A stretch of DNA of 64,000 nt from Amorphophallus konjac (Eukaryota > Streptophyta > Magnoliopsida > Alismatales > Araceae), in the NCBI GenBank assembly GCA_022559845.1, contig JAHNEJ010002117.1:1-64000 (forward strand), given 5' to 3'. The position numbers and the translations under genes were made by a program. This document shows, piece by piece, positions 31,323-44,119 of the stretch. The notes under the pieces are model-generated. The model worked only from the letters and a program-made list of their open reading frames with translations, was not told where the DNA came from and ran no database searches. How positions within the stretch are numbered: position 1 is the first letter of the stretch; each line of letters starts with the position of its first letter.

Positions 31323-33891
31323 TGTAATGACCCGAAAATCCGATTACCGGGAAGGCCCGATAACCCGAGACTCGCACCGCCACCCACGAGTCCGAAGACT
31401 CGGAAGGGTTAGAAGGAATGTGTGGAAACTACACAAGTATCACAAGTAATTACAGAAATTAAACAGTTATAATATTAAGCAGAAAATAAATTAACATTTT
31501 ACATGGTCCAAAAAATAACAATAACAAAATAACAGTAGTCCACAACTAGTACAGAGACAAGAAAAGAAAGTACAGCTACACGGGGCATCCCCCAGCTCTG
31601 ACCTCTGGCACTACCTCTGGGCACCCGCACCACGCTGCGCCCCAGCCGCGCTCCTCTGGGGCGGTGCCTCACCTGAAACACGGTGAAAACACGCAAGGAA
31701 TGAGTCTCGGAACAAGACTCAGTAGGGATCACTCGAATCCTACCTCGTAAAACGGGAAACCACTACGCTAGCGGTAGGAGAGTATCTCGGAAAGGAAAGC
31801 CATGTACTATACAAAACAAAGGTCCTACGACACGTAAACCGGCACACGTGTCACGGTGAGACAACCGAAACTCAACGGTCGACCCGGCAAACCCGAAGGT
31901 CAAAGCCACGAAACTCACAGTCTGACACTCCGCACTCGACAGAAGTACCTCCCACTAGAAGCACAGTCGGTAGCATCCCCTAACGACTTACACCGCACCG
32001 CAGGTGAACTGCCTGACGAGGTAGCGCCTACCCAAGGCATGAACACCGTACAAGTAACCACAAACAAGTGACTAGCTGGGGTCACGCCCGTCGACGTGGG
32101 TCCAACCACCCCCAACCACGTGTGCACACACAGACCATGCGTCCTAGGTCTGGTCCTCTGACCGATTTTTCCCCTATAGCCGGACTCTGGCTAACGACGA
32201 GGGGCCCGATGGAAACCAGTCCAAAACCGTCCTCGGGGTAAGCCCGTACACCACTCCCTGGTGCGACCGATACCGCGTACTGGTAGGCTACGACTAGTGG
32301 AGGGTCACTGAAGGAGTAGACTCTCAAGTCACAGAAAATGACACCCGCATCCGACGACGCACGGGGACCACCCCATGCACCGGCCCCGTCGCACGGTGGC
32401 CACAGTTGGACTAAAAACGGGGTTGCAACCCTCTCGGGGCAACCAGGCACCTGACGGTCCACCCTAGGACCGTCACATGGCTGTAACGGTCTAGGCGAGA
32501 CCGTCACAGGAAGCCTGACGGCCCAACGCAGGCCGTTACACGGCCAGAGGAACGCAGGGAGTAACGCGCCTGGCCTAGCGCATTACGCGAATGTAACGCG
32601 CCTGCCCTGGCGCTTTACACGCGCCTCACGCTCTCAGCGTGAAAGCAAGATGTAATGCGCTTGCCCCAGCGCGTTACACGAATGTAATGCGCCTGGCCTA
32701 GCGCGTTACGCGCCCCTCACACTTGGGGGTGACTCAGGAAGTAACGCGCTCACCCTGGCGCGTTACGCGGATGTAACGCACCCGCCCTAGCGCGTTACAC
32801 ACGCAAACCCCCAACGGTCAAAAGATAACGGTCGGAAAGCCCCTGACGGCCCAGCCCAGGTGCGTCACTTACAAGTGGCGGTCTGTCGTGGGACCGTCAC
32901 AGTCCCTGACCCCCAAAGGCTAACAAAGGGCATGTGACGGCCCCCTCGAGGCGCGTCACATCGTGTGACGGTCCCTGGAAGGACCGTCACACGCACCTGA
33001 CGGTGAAAACGGCGGGAAAGCCCAAACACTTCAACCACGCCCCCATGCCTCCACCGGAGAGGGGGAAATTAAAGGGGAAGACCCCTGGGGACCCCTAGCA
33101 TGATTCTAGGCCATCAAAACGTGAAATCATGCATCAAATCCATAGATCGGGCGAGCTCTCCCCAAACATGAAAAAACCCCAAACATGTTCAATCAAGCCC
33201 CTCTCGGCCTCCCCTCGGCCTATAAATCATGGAAATGAACAGTTAGGAGCTAGGGAACGTCACCCTACCTCAATGGAGCGAATGCTCCGCCGGATCGTCC
33301 TCGAACGTAAGAAATCGCTTTGAAAAACCCTCGTTCTTCAAGCTTCCCACGATCCACGAACGCCACCACACGCACCTCGTCGCCGCCGTCGTCACCGCGC
33401 CTTCACCCACAGCCGTCTGCAGCCGGAGGGGCTCGCCGCGGTCTCGCCGGATGAAGAAGAGAGGAAGAGGGGGGCGCCTCACGGTGGGGGAGAAAGGAGG
33501 AAGAAGAAGAAGGAGAAGGGTGAGGGGGAGAGAGAAAAAGGGGGGTATTTATAGAAAATCCGGAAAATCCAAAAAATATCGAAAAATAAAAAATTACGTT
33601 TCCGAAATCCTCGGAACGCACCGATCGCAACGGTACCACTCGTGCCCAGGTGAACGACCCGGTTCACCCGCAGCGAGGTTCCCAAGGAATTGCCGAAACA
33701 CACACCGGAAATCGGAAAACACGCGCGGAAAAGCTGCGGAACGCCTCCGGGCTTCCGAAACGACTCCGGATCGTGCCGATCCGCACATGAAAGATGTCCA
33801 AAACCAAATTTCGGACACAACGGAGCCGAACACTCCGAGAAATCAGATCCGGGACCCATGAAGAAGGATCCGAAAGGTCCGGGATATTACA
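31323..33891 (-). mobile_element. Solo LTR D inside LARD-B
   Basis: 2,569 bp, minus orientation, TGTAATATCCC start and ACGGGTCATTACA-type end. Flanks are GATTC (31318-31322) and AATTC (33892-33896), a 5-bp duplication with one change. Joining the flanks restores the LARD internal sequence. It has a TATA box (33,546-33,553), donor-like GTAGG (33268), hairpin array and acceptor-like TTTCAG/GTG (31,673). Confidence 0.85.
32452..32993 (-). repeat. Hairpin array in solo LTR D
   Basis: About 12 inverted repeats with mostly 8-nt loops. Two arm types: TGACGGTC/GACCGTCA (best at 32962-32993, arms of 12 bp, CGTGTGACGGTC with GACCGTCACACG) and TAACGCGC/GCGCGTTA. Some pairs keep pairing as wobble, for example TAATGCGC with GCGCGTTA. 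Confidence 0.85.
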
Positions 33892-34925
33892 AATTCCTCG
33901 AACTACAACACACCATGCCAAGAGCCGCAACATGAGCCATGATCAGCAACCGCTGACGCTCATCCTCGAGTCCCAAAACTCGCCACGGAACCTTCTTATC
34001 TCAAACCAAGACCAGGGCGAACACCACCCATTCGCACACAAGAGCACAGGAGCAAGAACTTACTGGGACACCACAGCCCAATCCTGCCTCGAAATCCGTA
34101 AAATAATCGGGACCGACCCGTCATTTCTGACGCCACAGAGCACGACAAGAACATCAGGCTCGATGAAACAACAGCTCACCGAGAAGATCCTCCGCTCACC
34201 CGAGCACACCTCTCGATCAGAACACCTGCTCTGCCACCTTAAACCACAACCTTAACACCTCAGGGGCTGGATAAACCTCAAGCTGGAGTGGCCAAACACA
34301 ACGACAGCTCCCTCAGAGCACACTCACGGCCACTTAACCACGAACAATCCTCGCCAGCCACCTGACCTTGCTGCAAACACCTCGAACATAGCACCGCAGC
34401 AACGCACCTGCCGGCAACCTCTGCCCAACGCTGCACAACCGGGGCCACAACCGATGAGGGAGAAAGCTCTCGACCTCGATCCTTAGACCCCACGCCGGCA
34501 TGGAAGCCGCGAACAGCAACAACCTTCACAGCACCAACGCCGCGCACTCAAGCTCTCAAGCTAGAAACAAAGCGAAAAACATGCACGAAACCCTATGCCA
34601 GCTACCGACTGTACTGGACCTTATGGACTCCGATCACTGCAATATCTTGAATTCCTATGTACGTCCACGACCACCGCTCTGATACCAACTGTAAGGACCC
34701 AAGATCCGGATATCGGGAGGAGTCCGATACCATTCGAATCCTGGCCCGCCGCCCACGAGCCGGGAGGGCTCGGAAGGGCTAAAAGGAGTGTGGAGGTACA
34801 AAGAAATAGGAAATAAGGCAGGATAATTTAACAATTAACAGAAATAAATAAACAACTACTACAACAGCAGAGTCCAGTCCAACAGAAAGTACAGTCTAAA
34901 GCAGTAAAACGTACCACATGCCAAG

Positions 34926-37030
34926 TGATGGAAATCGACGCCGAGCATGTACCTTTTCTTTTGCCTTTATGTCCTTTTAGTTTGTGTTCATATCATTGGG
35001 AAAGTATATGCGCAATTGTACGGCTTTGTAAGCCAATGCGTCATTCCCTTGGATTGCTTGGGTTTTTGTGCAATTGTGTAGTAGGTCCAGCTAGGGGGCC
35101 CTCAGTCCTTTCCCATTGGTCCATGTCACCTTGTGGGGCTGGTCAACCATCCTAGGTGGACATCTAGAAGGTTGGACTAGTCATATGGACACATGGGAGA
35201 CAAAGGGGTCAACATTCCAAAGGTTGGCCACCAACCCCCTCCCTTGGTCAATAGGCCGCCCCCTTCCCTTTTATTTAATTGTATTTTTTTATGTTGTTCA
35301 CACTTCATCCCAGCCCTCCATTCACCATCCCTAGATCCAAGGGTCTACATTAGATTTGATACCTAGCATATAAAAGGTTGTATTTTCATGTGTAAATTAA
35401 TGAAAAAGATGGAAAATTATTGATTGCCAAGAAGGCTTCTTGCGCCCCCAGCTCCCTCCCCCTGGTTTCATCTCCTCCAACCCCCAATTCTAGATTGGTT
35501 TCATCTCTATCCCCTCCCCTCAATCTCTGGTTGTGATCTGTGCCGCCGCCGCCGCCGTTCGTGCCGCCATCGGACCGCCACCGAGCCACCATCGAAGTTC
35601 TATCTTCAGCCAACAACAGCCCCTTCCACGAAATTGTGCAGTCAGACCCGAGTTCTTCTTGATCTGAAAATTTTATGGTGTGTTCCTATCTTCAATCCCC
35701 ACCACCACAAAAAAAAATCCCGTCTAAATTCTATCATTTACTATTTTTCAAATTTTGTGTGTTTCTGTTTCCTAGTTTTGTCCAGTTTCAGATCTGTGTG
35801 ACAGCACCCCTGTAATCCCCCCCCTCCGACCATCTTGTTGATTTTTCCAAACCCTCCCAATTTTACTAGGAGTTCTGTCCACCGTCTCCTCACTCCATGA
35901 ATTTTCCTGATTTTTGATCAGCCTTCCATCCATTTTTCGAATTTTTTTTTCAGAGCCATCTACAGTGTTGTCAGCCAGATTCCAGATCCGACCACCTTCC
36001 AGTGAAAAAATCATAAAAAATCATAGCCTCCACCAATCCTTTCATACAAATTATTACCATTTTTCTCGTTCAATTTCCTACAACTTTGTCGAAGAACACA
36101 ACTCCTGAATCGGAGGTCTACCTATCATTCAACGCCAGTTCTCAGACAAGTTCCCTATTGATTTGAGAACTCGGGCACTGTATAACATAAGTTTTCAAAA
36201 TTCGCCAACAAGAAGTACAGAGCTGATTATTTTTCGGTAATCAAATAGGGTTGAAGTCCTTCGAAGCAGCTTTCCAACGGCGCCAGTTTCGTCGCATTCC
36301 GAAGTCGGGGCTGGTCGCAGTGAGCAATCTCGTCGGGTCGCGCGCTGAAAGATAGAACCGGCAGATCCGCGGCCAGTTATTCCGACCGGTGCCGATCGGA
36401 GCCGCCCGGCCTCCGACCGGTGAACCAGCGCGCCTCCACTCCAGGGAGCGCTCATCCAGGCATCCCCCACTATAGCGGTGCCACCGGGTCCCACACGGCC
36501 CCTCCGGACAGCACGTGGGCCCCACCGTCACGAGTTCGGGTACTGCCGAAGCTACGCGAGAAGCCGCCCGTCAACCCGAAATCGGTCCTCCCGGACCCCA
36601 TTGTGTCACTCTTTACCTCCCTGCGTGGAGTGGACTGTAACTCATTGCTGTAATCTTCATGTATTAACTGTTCCGGGAGTACGAGTTCGGCCGGGTCCGT
36701 CTTCCCCACGCCGAGAGCGTGGTGGTATCGTATTCGCTCCTATACTCGGTATTTTGCTTACTTCATATATATTTATTTATGCCACTGCTAGAGAGAATGT
36801 GTAGGGGTATCTAGCTCGCTATATTTTTGTATCACCGCTGCTGTGAGAGAGAGCGATACCGTCCCGTGACCCGATCCGGGCACAAGAGAGAATTGACCAC
36901 CCTAGCTCACTGCCGGTTTCTCAACCGCGCACGTCCGACGCTTCCCTTGTTAAGGGACAATCGTGAGCTCACCTAGAGTCCGAGGATCGCATATCATTTC
37001 GGAGTCTAGTCCGTGGTCCGTCCCGCATCA
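34926..37030 (+). mobile_element. TR-GAG 5' LTR
   Basis: TGATGGAAATCG start and GTCCCGCATCA end. TATAAAAGG-like box at about 35,369. A GCC-repeat CpG-rich leader follows, then a GC-rich block with CCGACCGGT repeats near 36,395-36,420. Confidence 0.88.
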
Positions 37031-37033
37031 ATT

Positions 37034-37045
37034 TGGTATCAGAGC
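37034..37045 (+). promoter_or_regulatory. Primer binding site, TR-GAG element
   Basis: TGGTATCAGAGC, three bases after the LTR, complementary to initiator methionine tRNA. Confidence 0.9.
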
Positions 37046-37361
37046 GCCAGTTGAGTCTAGGGTGTCCAAAAAAAAAAAGTGTGTCATTTAAGTCTAAGTG
37101 TCTAAATCGGTCTTAGGAGTTGCATCACATCCCAATAACCTGGTATATCAAAAGGTGTTGTCCGAACGTTAGGCTACGCCTATCGGGAAGGCCGCACACT
37201 TACGCGAGTGATCTTCGGATCTGTTAACTCCGCCACGTACCGAGTCTTGGTGTCTTGTCCTTAGTGTGCATGCATCCCAACCTTGCATAGTCGGTCTAGT
37301 GTCTTGTTCAAATGGCCTTGCATATCCATTCCTAGGGATCCATTCCCACATTTTGGCAACT

Positions 37362-38615
37362 ATGGCCAACCCATGTCGACCCGTCCAAGGCGATAGGTCC
37401 GTGTCCGAGTACATTCGGGACTATGATAAGTACCGGATGGAATATGGAGTTGGAGAGGATAGCATCACGACTGCCTTAGAGTTCCGGGAAGGTTTGCGGC
37501 TTCACTTCCAAATTGAATGCCTTGTCCACGACACATTCTCTCTGGCACAGGCCTATAAGGTCGCTCTAGAAGTCGAACCATTTGAGTCTCGATTTTCTCG
37601 CTCTAGAGGTCGAATCCTTTGGCAAGCATCTACCTCCCAACCGAGTCCCGATCCGATCGGACCGCCTACACCATGGCCTTCGCCACCTCAGTCGGGGAAC
37701 ACCTTCCCTAGAGCTCCATTGCCATCTACTTCCGAACTTTATTCGGAACCATCATGTTTGGGGCCACCAAAAGCCGAGCCACCCGTGTTTCTTACGGGGA
37801 CGCTATACATAGTCGAGCCACTTTTTCGTTGGCTCAAGGATGGCTTGGTCCCACCCCCTTACCCACCCATGGACCCCACACTACCATTGGTACCCGTCAA
37901 CTCCTACCACACAACTTTTCAGTCTAGTCACCATGTCGATACTTTGGATGACCTTATTATGGGATTAGATTCACAATGGAAGTTGACGCATCTTTTGGCC
38001 CGAGGCTTTGACCAACCCGCTAGTCTTAGCTTCACCCATCCGGCCTTAGGGTCCATTACCTCCGTGTGCACCATGGGATGTGTCACCACGGAGATTCTTC
38101 TACTCCTCCCGATGCCGGCCGAGTCCGACTTCATTCCCTTTTACCCAAGGGATGAATCTTATTTTCTACACATGTCCGTCGTCCCACCGCTCACAATGTA
38201 TGACGGTGATTATGCATTCTTAAATTGGGACCGAGTCATGGGAGAACCCACTTCATGGGGTCATACCTTCCTCGACCCTTTTGACCCCTTCACTTGTGAA
38301 CCTCCCGAGTTTTCATACTCACTACACTTCTTCCGCGGAGTTCACTATCCCACCTTTTCCACTTGGGCCAAGCAAACTCCACATAGCCATAGGTCCGAAC
38401 CTTCATTTGGGGGTAATGAAAACTTTGGTTTCCCCGATCCATCTAGACCACCCGCACCTCCCGGACTTCCCACACCCAAGCCCAATGTCCATGATTGGTG
38501 CATCGTAGGGTGTCTAGGAGTTCCCCATGACGTCAACCTCCGGTTACGTCAAATGCATGCATGGCACACATTCGGGTGTCCTGGTCCGCCGTCACCCATG
38601 TACGGGTCGGACTAA
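37362..38615 (+). CDS. Gag-like protein of the TR-GAG element
   Basis: Start chosen at ACTATGGCC (37362), which has good context; the frame is open 96 bases further upstream to another ATG. 417 codons with no break. Residues about 15-75 resemble the C-terminal half of a Ty3/gypsy capsid: SVSEYIRDYDKYR, ALEFREGLRLHFQIE and AQAYKVALEVE. No CCHC zinc knuckle, protease or RT is present. The remaining 330 residues are rich in Pro, Ser and aromatic residues and I do not recognise them. An intact frame between intact LTRs suggests recent activity. Alternative: a truncated gag fused to unrelated sequence. Confidence 0.65.
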   Translation: MANPCRPVQGDRSVSEYIRDYDKYRMEYGVGEDSITTALEFREGLRLHFQIECLVHDTFSLAQAYKVALEVEPFESRFSRSRGRILWQASTSQPSPDPIGPPTPWPSPPQSGNTFPRAPLPSTSELYSEPSCLGPPKAEPPVFLTGTLYIVEPLFRWLKDGLVPPPYPPMDPTLPLVPVNSYHTTFQSSHHVDTLDDLIMGLDSQWKLTHLLARGFDQPASLSFTHPALGSITSVCTMGCVTTEILLLLPMPAESDFIPFYPRDESYFLHMSVVPPLTMYDGDYAFLNWDRVMGEPTSWGHTFLDPFDPFTCEPPEFSYSLHFFRGVHYPTFSTWAKQTPHSHRSEPSFGGNENFGFPDPSRPPAPPGLPTPKPNVHDWCIVGCLGVPHDVNLRLRQMHAWHTFGCPGPPSPMYGSD

Positions 38616-39053
38616 CCATAGATTTGTCTAGAGTCATGCATGAGTCTGTTTCTTATTTGTGTGGTTTGCATATGTGTGTTAGTGCATGGTGTGTCTGCAT
38701 GTGTCTTGTGTAAGCTCGTTGTCGATCTCTTATGAGTAAGAGGCGAGTGGACTCGCTCGATGAGTATGGGATCGGTTCTACATCTATACCCGGATAAGTC
38801 ACCTATAGGGACTCAGCGGTGATTCATAGTGAGTCTTTGAGCTGCTTCCTTCCCTTTTGAGAGTGCCCCACCCGGAGTGTCCACCTTTAGCCCATAGCAG
38901 TTCGCGCATATCGAGTATATATGGGATGAGCAGGTGACGATCACTTGGAGTGGAGCGTACCCGCGTTACTTGGCAAAGTGACGGATCTGCCGGAGTACTC
39001 GAGCATCCATACCCCTACTCGACGGGGTCGAGTTCCTCCCACCCGGGGAGAGT
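38616..39053 (+). mobile_element. TR-GAG 3' internal region and polypurine tract
   Basis: Non-coding. It ends with CCCGGGGAGAGT (about 39,042-39,053), which precedes the 3' LTR and acts as the likely polypurine tract. Confidence 0.65.
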
Positions 39054-41151
39054 TGATGGGAATCGACGCTGAGCATGTACCTTTTCTTTTGCCTTTATGT
39101 CCTTTTAGTTTGTGTTCATATCCTTGGGAAAGTATATGCGCAATTGTACGGCTTTGTAAGCCAATGCGTCATTCCCTTGGATTACATGGGTTTTTGTGCA
39201 ATTGTGTAGTAGGTCCAGCTAGAGGGCCCTCAGCCCTTTCCCATTGTTCCATGTCACCTTGTGGGGCTGGTCAACCATCCTAGGTGGACATCTAGAAGGT
39301 TGGACTAGTCATATGGACACATGGGAGACAAAGGGGTCAACATTCCAAAGGTTGGCCACCAACCCCCTCCCTTGGTCAATAGGCCGCCCCCTTCCCTTTT
39401 ATTTAATTGTATTTTTTGTGTGTTGTTCACACTTCATCCCAGCCCTCCATTCACCATCCCTAGATCCAAGGGTCTACATTAGATTTGATACCTAGCATAT
39501 AAAAGGTTGTATTTTCATGTGGAAATTAATGAAAAAGATAGAAAATTGTTGATTGCCAAGAAGGCTTCTTGCGCCCCCAGCTCCCTCCCCCTGGTTTCAT
39601 CTCCTCCAACCCCCAATTCTAGAGTGGTTTCATCTCTATCCCCTCCCCTCAATCTCTGGTTGTGATCTGTGCCGCCGCCGTTCGTGCCGCCATCGGACCG
39701 CCACCGAGCCACCGTCGAAATTCTGTCTTCAGCCAACAATAACCCCTTCCATGAAATTCTGCAGTCGGCCCCGAGTTCTTATAGATTTTAAAACTTTATG
39801 GTGTGTTCCTATCTTCAATCCCCAAAACCACAAAAAAAATCCCGTCCAAATTCCATCATTTACTATTTTTCAAATTTCGTGTGTTTCTATTTCCCAGTTC
39901 TGCCCAGTTTTAGATCTGTGTGACATCACCCCTATAATCCCCCCCTCCGACCATCTTGTTGATTTTTCCAAACCCTCCCAATTTTAATGGGAGTTCTTTC
40001 CACCGTCCCCTCACTCCATTAATTTTCCTGATTTTTGATCAGCCTTTCATCTATTTTGCAAAATTCATTTTCGGAGCCATCTATAGTGCTGCCAGCCAGA
40101 TTCTAGATCCGACCACCTTCTAGTGAAAAAATCATAACAAATCATAGCCTCCACCAATCTTTTCATACAAATTATTTCCGTTTTCCTCGTTCAATTTCCT
40201 ACAACTTTTCCGAAGAACACAACTCCTGAATCGAAGGTCTATCTATCAGTCAACGCCAGTTCTCAGACAAGTTCCCTATTGATTTGAGAACTCGGGTACT
40301 GTACAACAGAAGCTTTCAAAATTCGCCAACAAGAAGTACAGAGCTGGTTATTTTTCTGTAATCTCATAGGGTTGAATCGCTTCGAATCAGCCTTCCAACG
40401 GTGCCAGTTTCGTCGCATTCTGACGTCGGGGCTGGTCGCAGTGAGCAATCTCGTCGGGTCGCGCGCTGAAAGACAGAACCGGCAGATCTGCGGCCGGTTA
40501 TTCCGACCGGTGCCGATCAGAGCCGCCCGGCCTCCGGCTGGCGAACCAGCGCGCCTCCACTCCAGGGAGCGGTCATCCAGGCATCCCCCACTACAGCGGT
40601 GCCACCGGGTCCCACACGGCCCCTTCGGACAGCACGTGGGCCCCACCGTCACGAGTTCGGGTGCTGCCGAAGCTACGCGAGAAGCCGCCCGTCAACCCGA
40701 AATCGGTCCTCCCGGACCCCATTGTGTCACCCTTTAGCTCCCTGCGTGGAGTGGGCTATAACTCATTGCTATAATCTTCATGTATTAACTGTCCCGGGAG
40801 TACGAGTTCGGTCGGGTCCGTCTTCCCCACGCCGAGAGCGTGGAGGTATCGTATTCGCTCCTATACTCGGCATTTTGCTTACTTCATATATATTTGTTTA
40901 TGCCACTGCTAGAGAGCATGTGTAGGGGTATCTAGCTTGCTATATTTTTGTATCACCGCTGCTGCGAGAGAGAGTGATACCGTCCCGTGACCCGATCCGG
41001 GCACAAGAGAGAGTTGACCACCCTATCTCACTGCCGGTTTCTCAACTGCGCACGTCCGACGGTTCCCTAGTTAAGGGACAATCGCGAGCTCACCTAGAGT
41101 CCGAGGATCGCATATCATTTTGGAGTCGAGTCCATGGTCCGTCCCGCATCA
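39054..41151 (+). mobile_element. TR-GAG 3' LTR
   Basis: TGATGGGAATCG start and CATCA end, 2,098 bp. It is closely similar to the 5' LTR, with scattered substitutions and small indels (for example one GCC-repeat array is shorter near 39,672). Confidence 0.88.
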
Positions 41152-42836
41152 CCAAGTGAACACTCGGCCCGACGAATTGGCAACTAAGAACCTCCGAACA
41201 GCACCCTCGAACCTCGAGGAAGAACCGCCACACCTGAAACGCAGGGGTGAGCCTCCTGTCACTGGCTCAGTAGGGATCCCGCGGAACCCCAACTGAGAAC
41301 AATGACCGTACGGAAAGCAGTAACTACAAGAACAACAGCAGCAGCAGGAACAGTAAACACGGTGGCCGGTCAAAACTCGGCACTACAACTACTCCCACTT
41401 TACCGGTCAAGCAGAAAGTGAAATTCTGATCTCGCAGTTGGGAACCGGACTACACTAACACCACTCACCGAGATAAAACCCACGGAAACCCTGCCATAGA
41501 GGCATGTCTCCCAGGACAAGGTCAACCTAGACACGCTGTCCAATGTGCAACCCCGACCACCTGGTCGCGGGCATCGCACAAACAAGATGCAACCTCGGTG
41601 AAGCCACTGGCACCCTGGCCACTATCTCGAAAACCCCGGACGGTCCAGAAAACCACGTCTCGCAGACGGGAAACGGAACTCGGAAACAGGAGAGTCACGT
41701 CTCACGTGACAGGAGTACCTGCCCACCAGAAGCAAGGCCGGATGTGTCCACTGACGTCTTAGACCGTGCCTCAGGTGCCCCCCTCGACCCCTGGTGGAAT
41801 GGGGACACCGTACTAGTAACCACAGAACAAGTGACTAGCTGGGGTCACGCTCATCAGCGCGGGTCCAACTGCCCCCAACCACTTATGCACACACAGACCG
41901 TGCGTCTCTGGTCTGGCCCTCTGACTGGTTTTTCCCTCAGCCAGACTCTGGCTAGTAGATGTGGGGCCCGACGGAAACTAGTCTAAAACCGTCTCTCTAG
42001 GGTAGCCTCGCCACCACTCCCTGGTGGGACCACTCGCATGTCGGAAGGCTACGACTTGTGGGGAGTCACTGATGTGACCACTCTCCAAAGAGAAACTCCG
42101 AGCACCACACACGCACCCTGCGCGAAAGTCGAGAAGAACCAAGTGGCACCGAGCCACTGGACTCTGAGCAGTCCTCTAGACTCACTAAATCCAACGGTCC
42201 TTGAGTCGCGAGACTCGGGGTCAAAACCGTCGTACACAACGGCACGTCGTCGTTAATCTAGCCTAATCCCTAGGTCTAAACCACGGTAGTATGAATATCG
42301 AGACAACTTACGAGCCACCGAGACCATTCCCTTGAAAAGGGAACTAAGAAACTCTCTAGTCCCAGGCTGGGTAATTGGACTCACAGTCCACAGGCCACAC
42401 ACATGGCCCACGCAGAAAGCACAGAAGTGTGATTCCCAAGGCAGCTCACAAGCCGCCACGCCGATTTCCCCATCCCAGGGAAAAGCGGGAAACCTCCAGC
42501 CCCAGGCTGGATAACTGGACTCGCAGTCCAAAGCCACACACTTGGCCACTCGGAAATCGTCTTCCGGAGAAACCTACGACATGCGGGGGAAACCCCACCG
42601 CACACACACTGATACACGGTGACTCGATCAAGCGTAACACAATGTTCGGAACACACACACCTACGGGCACGCTAACCGAGATAATATGGCACCTCCCGAC
42701 ACTCTAGAAACACGGACACGGAACTCACGGGGTATCCGGGACACTCACGAGGCCGAAGGTCGACCACTGGGTCACAACCGGGTCGACCGGAGACCAACAC
42801 AACGCGAATCCCGACATCGCAAGCATGGAAAACTCC

Positions 42837-43170
42837 TAGCGGTCTAAACTTAAACTGCCACAAGGTATAGCGGTCTAACCTTGGACCGCCACATGCTGAA
42901 ATCACCGGACCGTAGCGGTCTACACTTGGTCCGCTAAGCAGGGACTAGCGGTCTATTGCTGCACCGCCAACTGCCCTGGCGGTCCACCTATGGGCCGCCA
43001 AACCCTCGGAACACACGAAGCTCAAGCGGTCTTAGCGGTCTAACCTTGGGCCACCAAAGACCCTGGCGGTCTATCGCGTGGCCGCCAGCCTTGAACCGAC
43101 ACAGGGAGACCCATAGCGGTCTACCCTTGGTCCGCTGGAACCCTTAGCGGTCTCTGGAACGACCGCTAAG
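42837..43170 (-). repeat. Hairpin array in LARD-B LTR (AGCGGTC arms)
   Basis: About ten inverted repeats with 8-nt loops. Perfect 10-bp arms CTTAGCGGTC/GACCGCTAAG at 43143-43170. Units with TAGCGG/CCGCTA arms and units with TGGCGG/CCGCCA arms occur together, so the A-T and G-C pair alternate. Confidence 0.85.
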
Positions 43171-44119
43171 GCGTCCCGAACCCGAAACAACGGGAAAATG
43201 GCGGGAAACCTATTCCACGCCCCAATCACCCCCGGGTGATGGGGAAACAAAGGGGAAACCCTTCCCCAAGCCCTTAGGCATTCGATGATGCCCTCAACCA
43301 CCGATTAACACATTAAAACGCTAGATCGGGCTCACACCCCAAAATCATGGTTTTTCCCCAAAAGGGCAATAAACCCACGCTCGGCCCGCCACGGTCTACC
43401 AAATCCGTGGGAATGGAAATACGTGAGCTGAGAGTCCATCTCCCTACCTCCACTGAAGATTCTACGCGCCGCGACGCCGCTCCGCGAAGAAAACGCCGTG
43501 AAACCCTCGATCTTCCCGAGCGTCCCACGAACCACGCACGCCGCCACGATCACCACACCGCCACCGCCGTTGCCGTGCCGTCACCCACCGCCGTCTCCAG
43601 CCGGAGGGGAGTACGCCGCCGCATCCAAGGGAGAGGGGGAGGAGAGGGGCGCCGGTCTTTCATGGGAGGAAGAAAGGAGGAAGAATAAGAAAAGAAAAAG
43701 AATAGAAAAAGAAAAAAGAAATGGGGGGCTATATAAAAAATCCGATTTTTTTGAAAAATATGAAAACATAGAAAAAATATACCCCCGCGATCCTCGGAAC
43801 ACGCTGATCGCCGTGATAACGTCCCGGTGTCGGAGAACGCACCGGTTCACCCTGTACGGGGTTTCGAAGGTCCGACAGACGAAAAATACGCGTAAAACCT
43901 AAAACGCAACCCGGGACCCACAAAGGGGCTCCAAAAATTCCAGAAAAATACCGGCGTGCTCCTCACAACACCACGGACCCAAGGAAACTCACGGGCACAC
44001 CACCAATGGGTCTGACAATCTGGTAAAAATAGTCCGAAGCTCAATCGGACAGAATCCGCAACCCACAAAAAGCGATCCGAAACCCACGGATCCAGATCCA
44101 AAAAACCCAGGGCATTACA

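Larger units (their letters stand above)
30300..34689 (-). mobile_element. LARD-B internal region (minus strand, truncated, interrupted)
   Basis: Reverse complement of the LARD-A internal region: 33,892-34,689 equals about the first 760 bases and 30,300-31,317 continues to a point matching about 20,600 in LARD-A. The primer site TGGTATCAGAGC is at 34676-34687 (minus). The 3' third of the internal region and the 3' LTR are missing at about 30,300, probably by deletion. A solo LTR splits it at 31,323-33,891. Confidence 0.8.
34926..41151 (+). mobile_element. TR-GAG-type non-autonomous LTR retrotransposon, complete
   Basis: Target duplication CCAAG (34921-34925 and 41152-41156). LTRs of 2,105 and 2,098 bp start TGATGG and end CCCGCATCA, so they have TGATG...CATCA inverted ends. 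Initiator-Met primer site, one long gag-like frame, no pol. This fits terminal-repeat retrotransposons with only GAG, which need another element for RT and integrase. It is one of the youngest insertions in the nest. Confidence 0.9.
34690..44119 (-). mobile_element. LARD-B 5' LTR (minus strand, split by the TR-GAG element)
   Basis: Two pieces, 34690-34925 and 41157-44119, about 3.2 kb in total, starting (minus) TGTAATGCCC at 44119 and ending CCTTACA at 34690. The pieces join cleanly after removing the TR-GAG element and one CCAAG copy. TATA at 43,730-43,737, donor-like GTAGG at 43,447, acceptor-like GTTTCAG/GTG at 41,234, hairpin array between them. No partner LTR remains. Confidence 0.8.
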
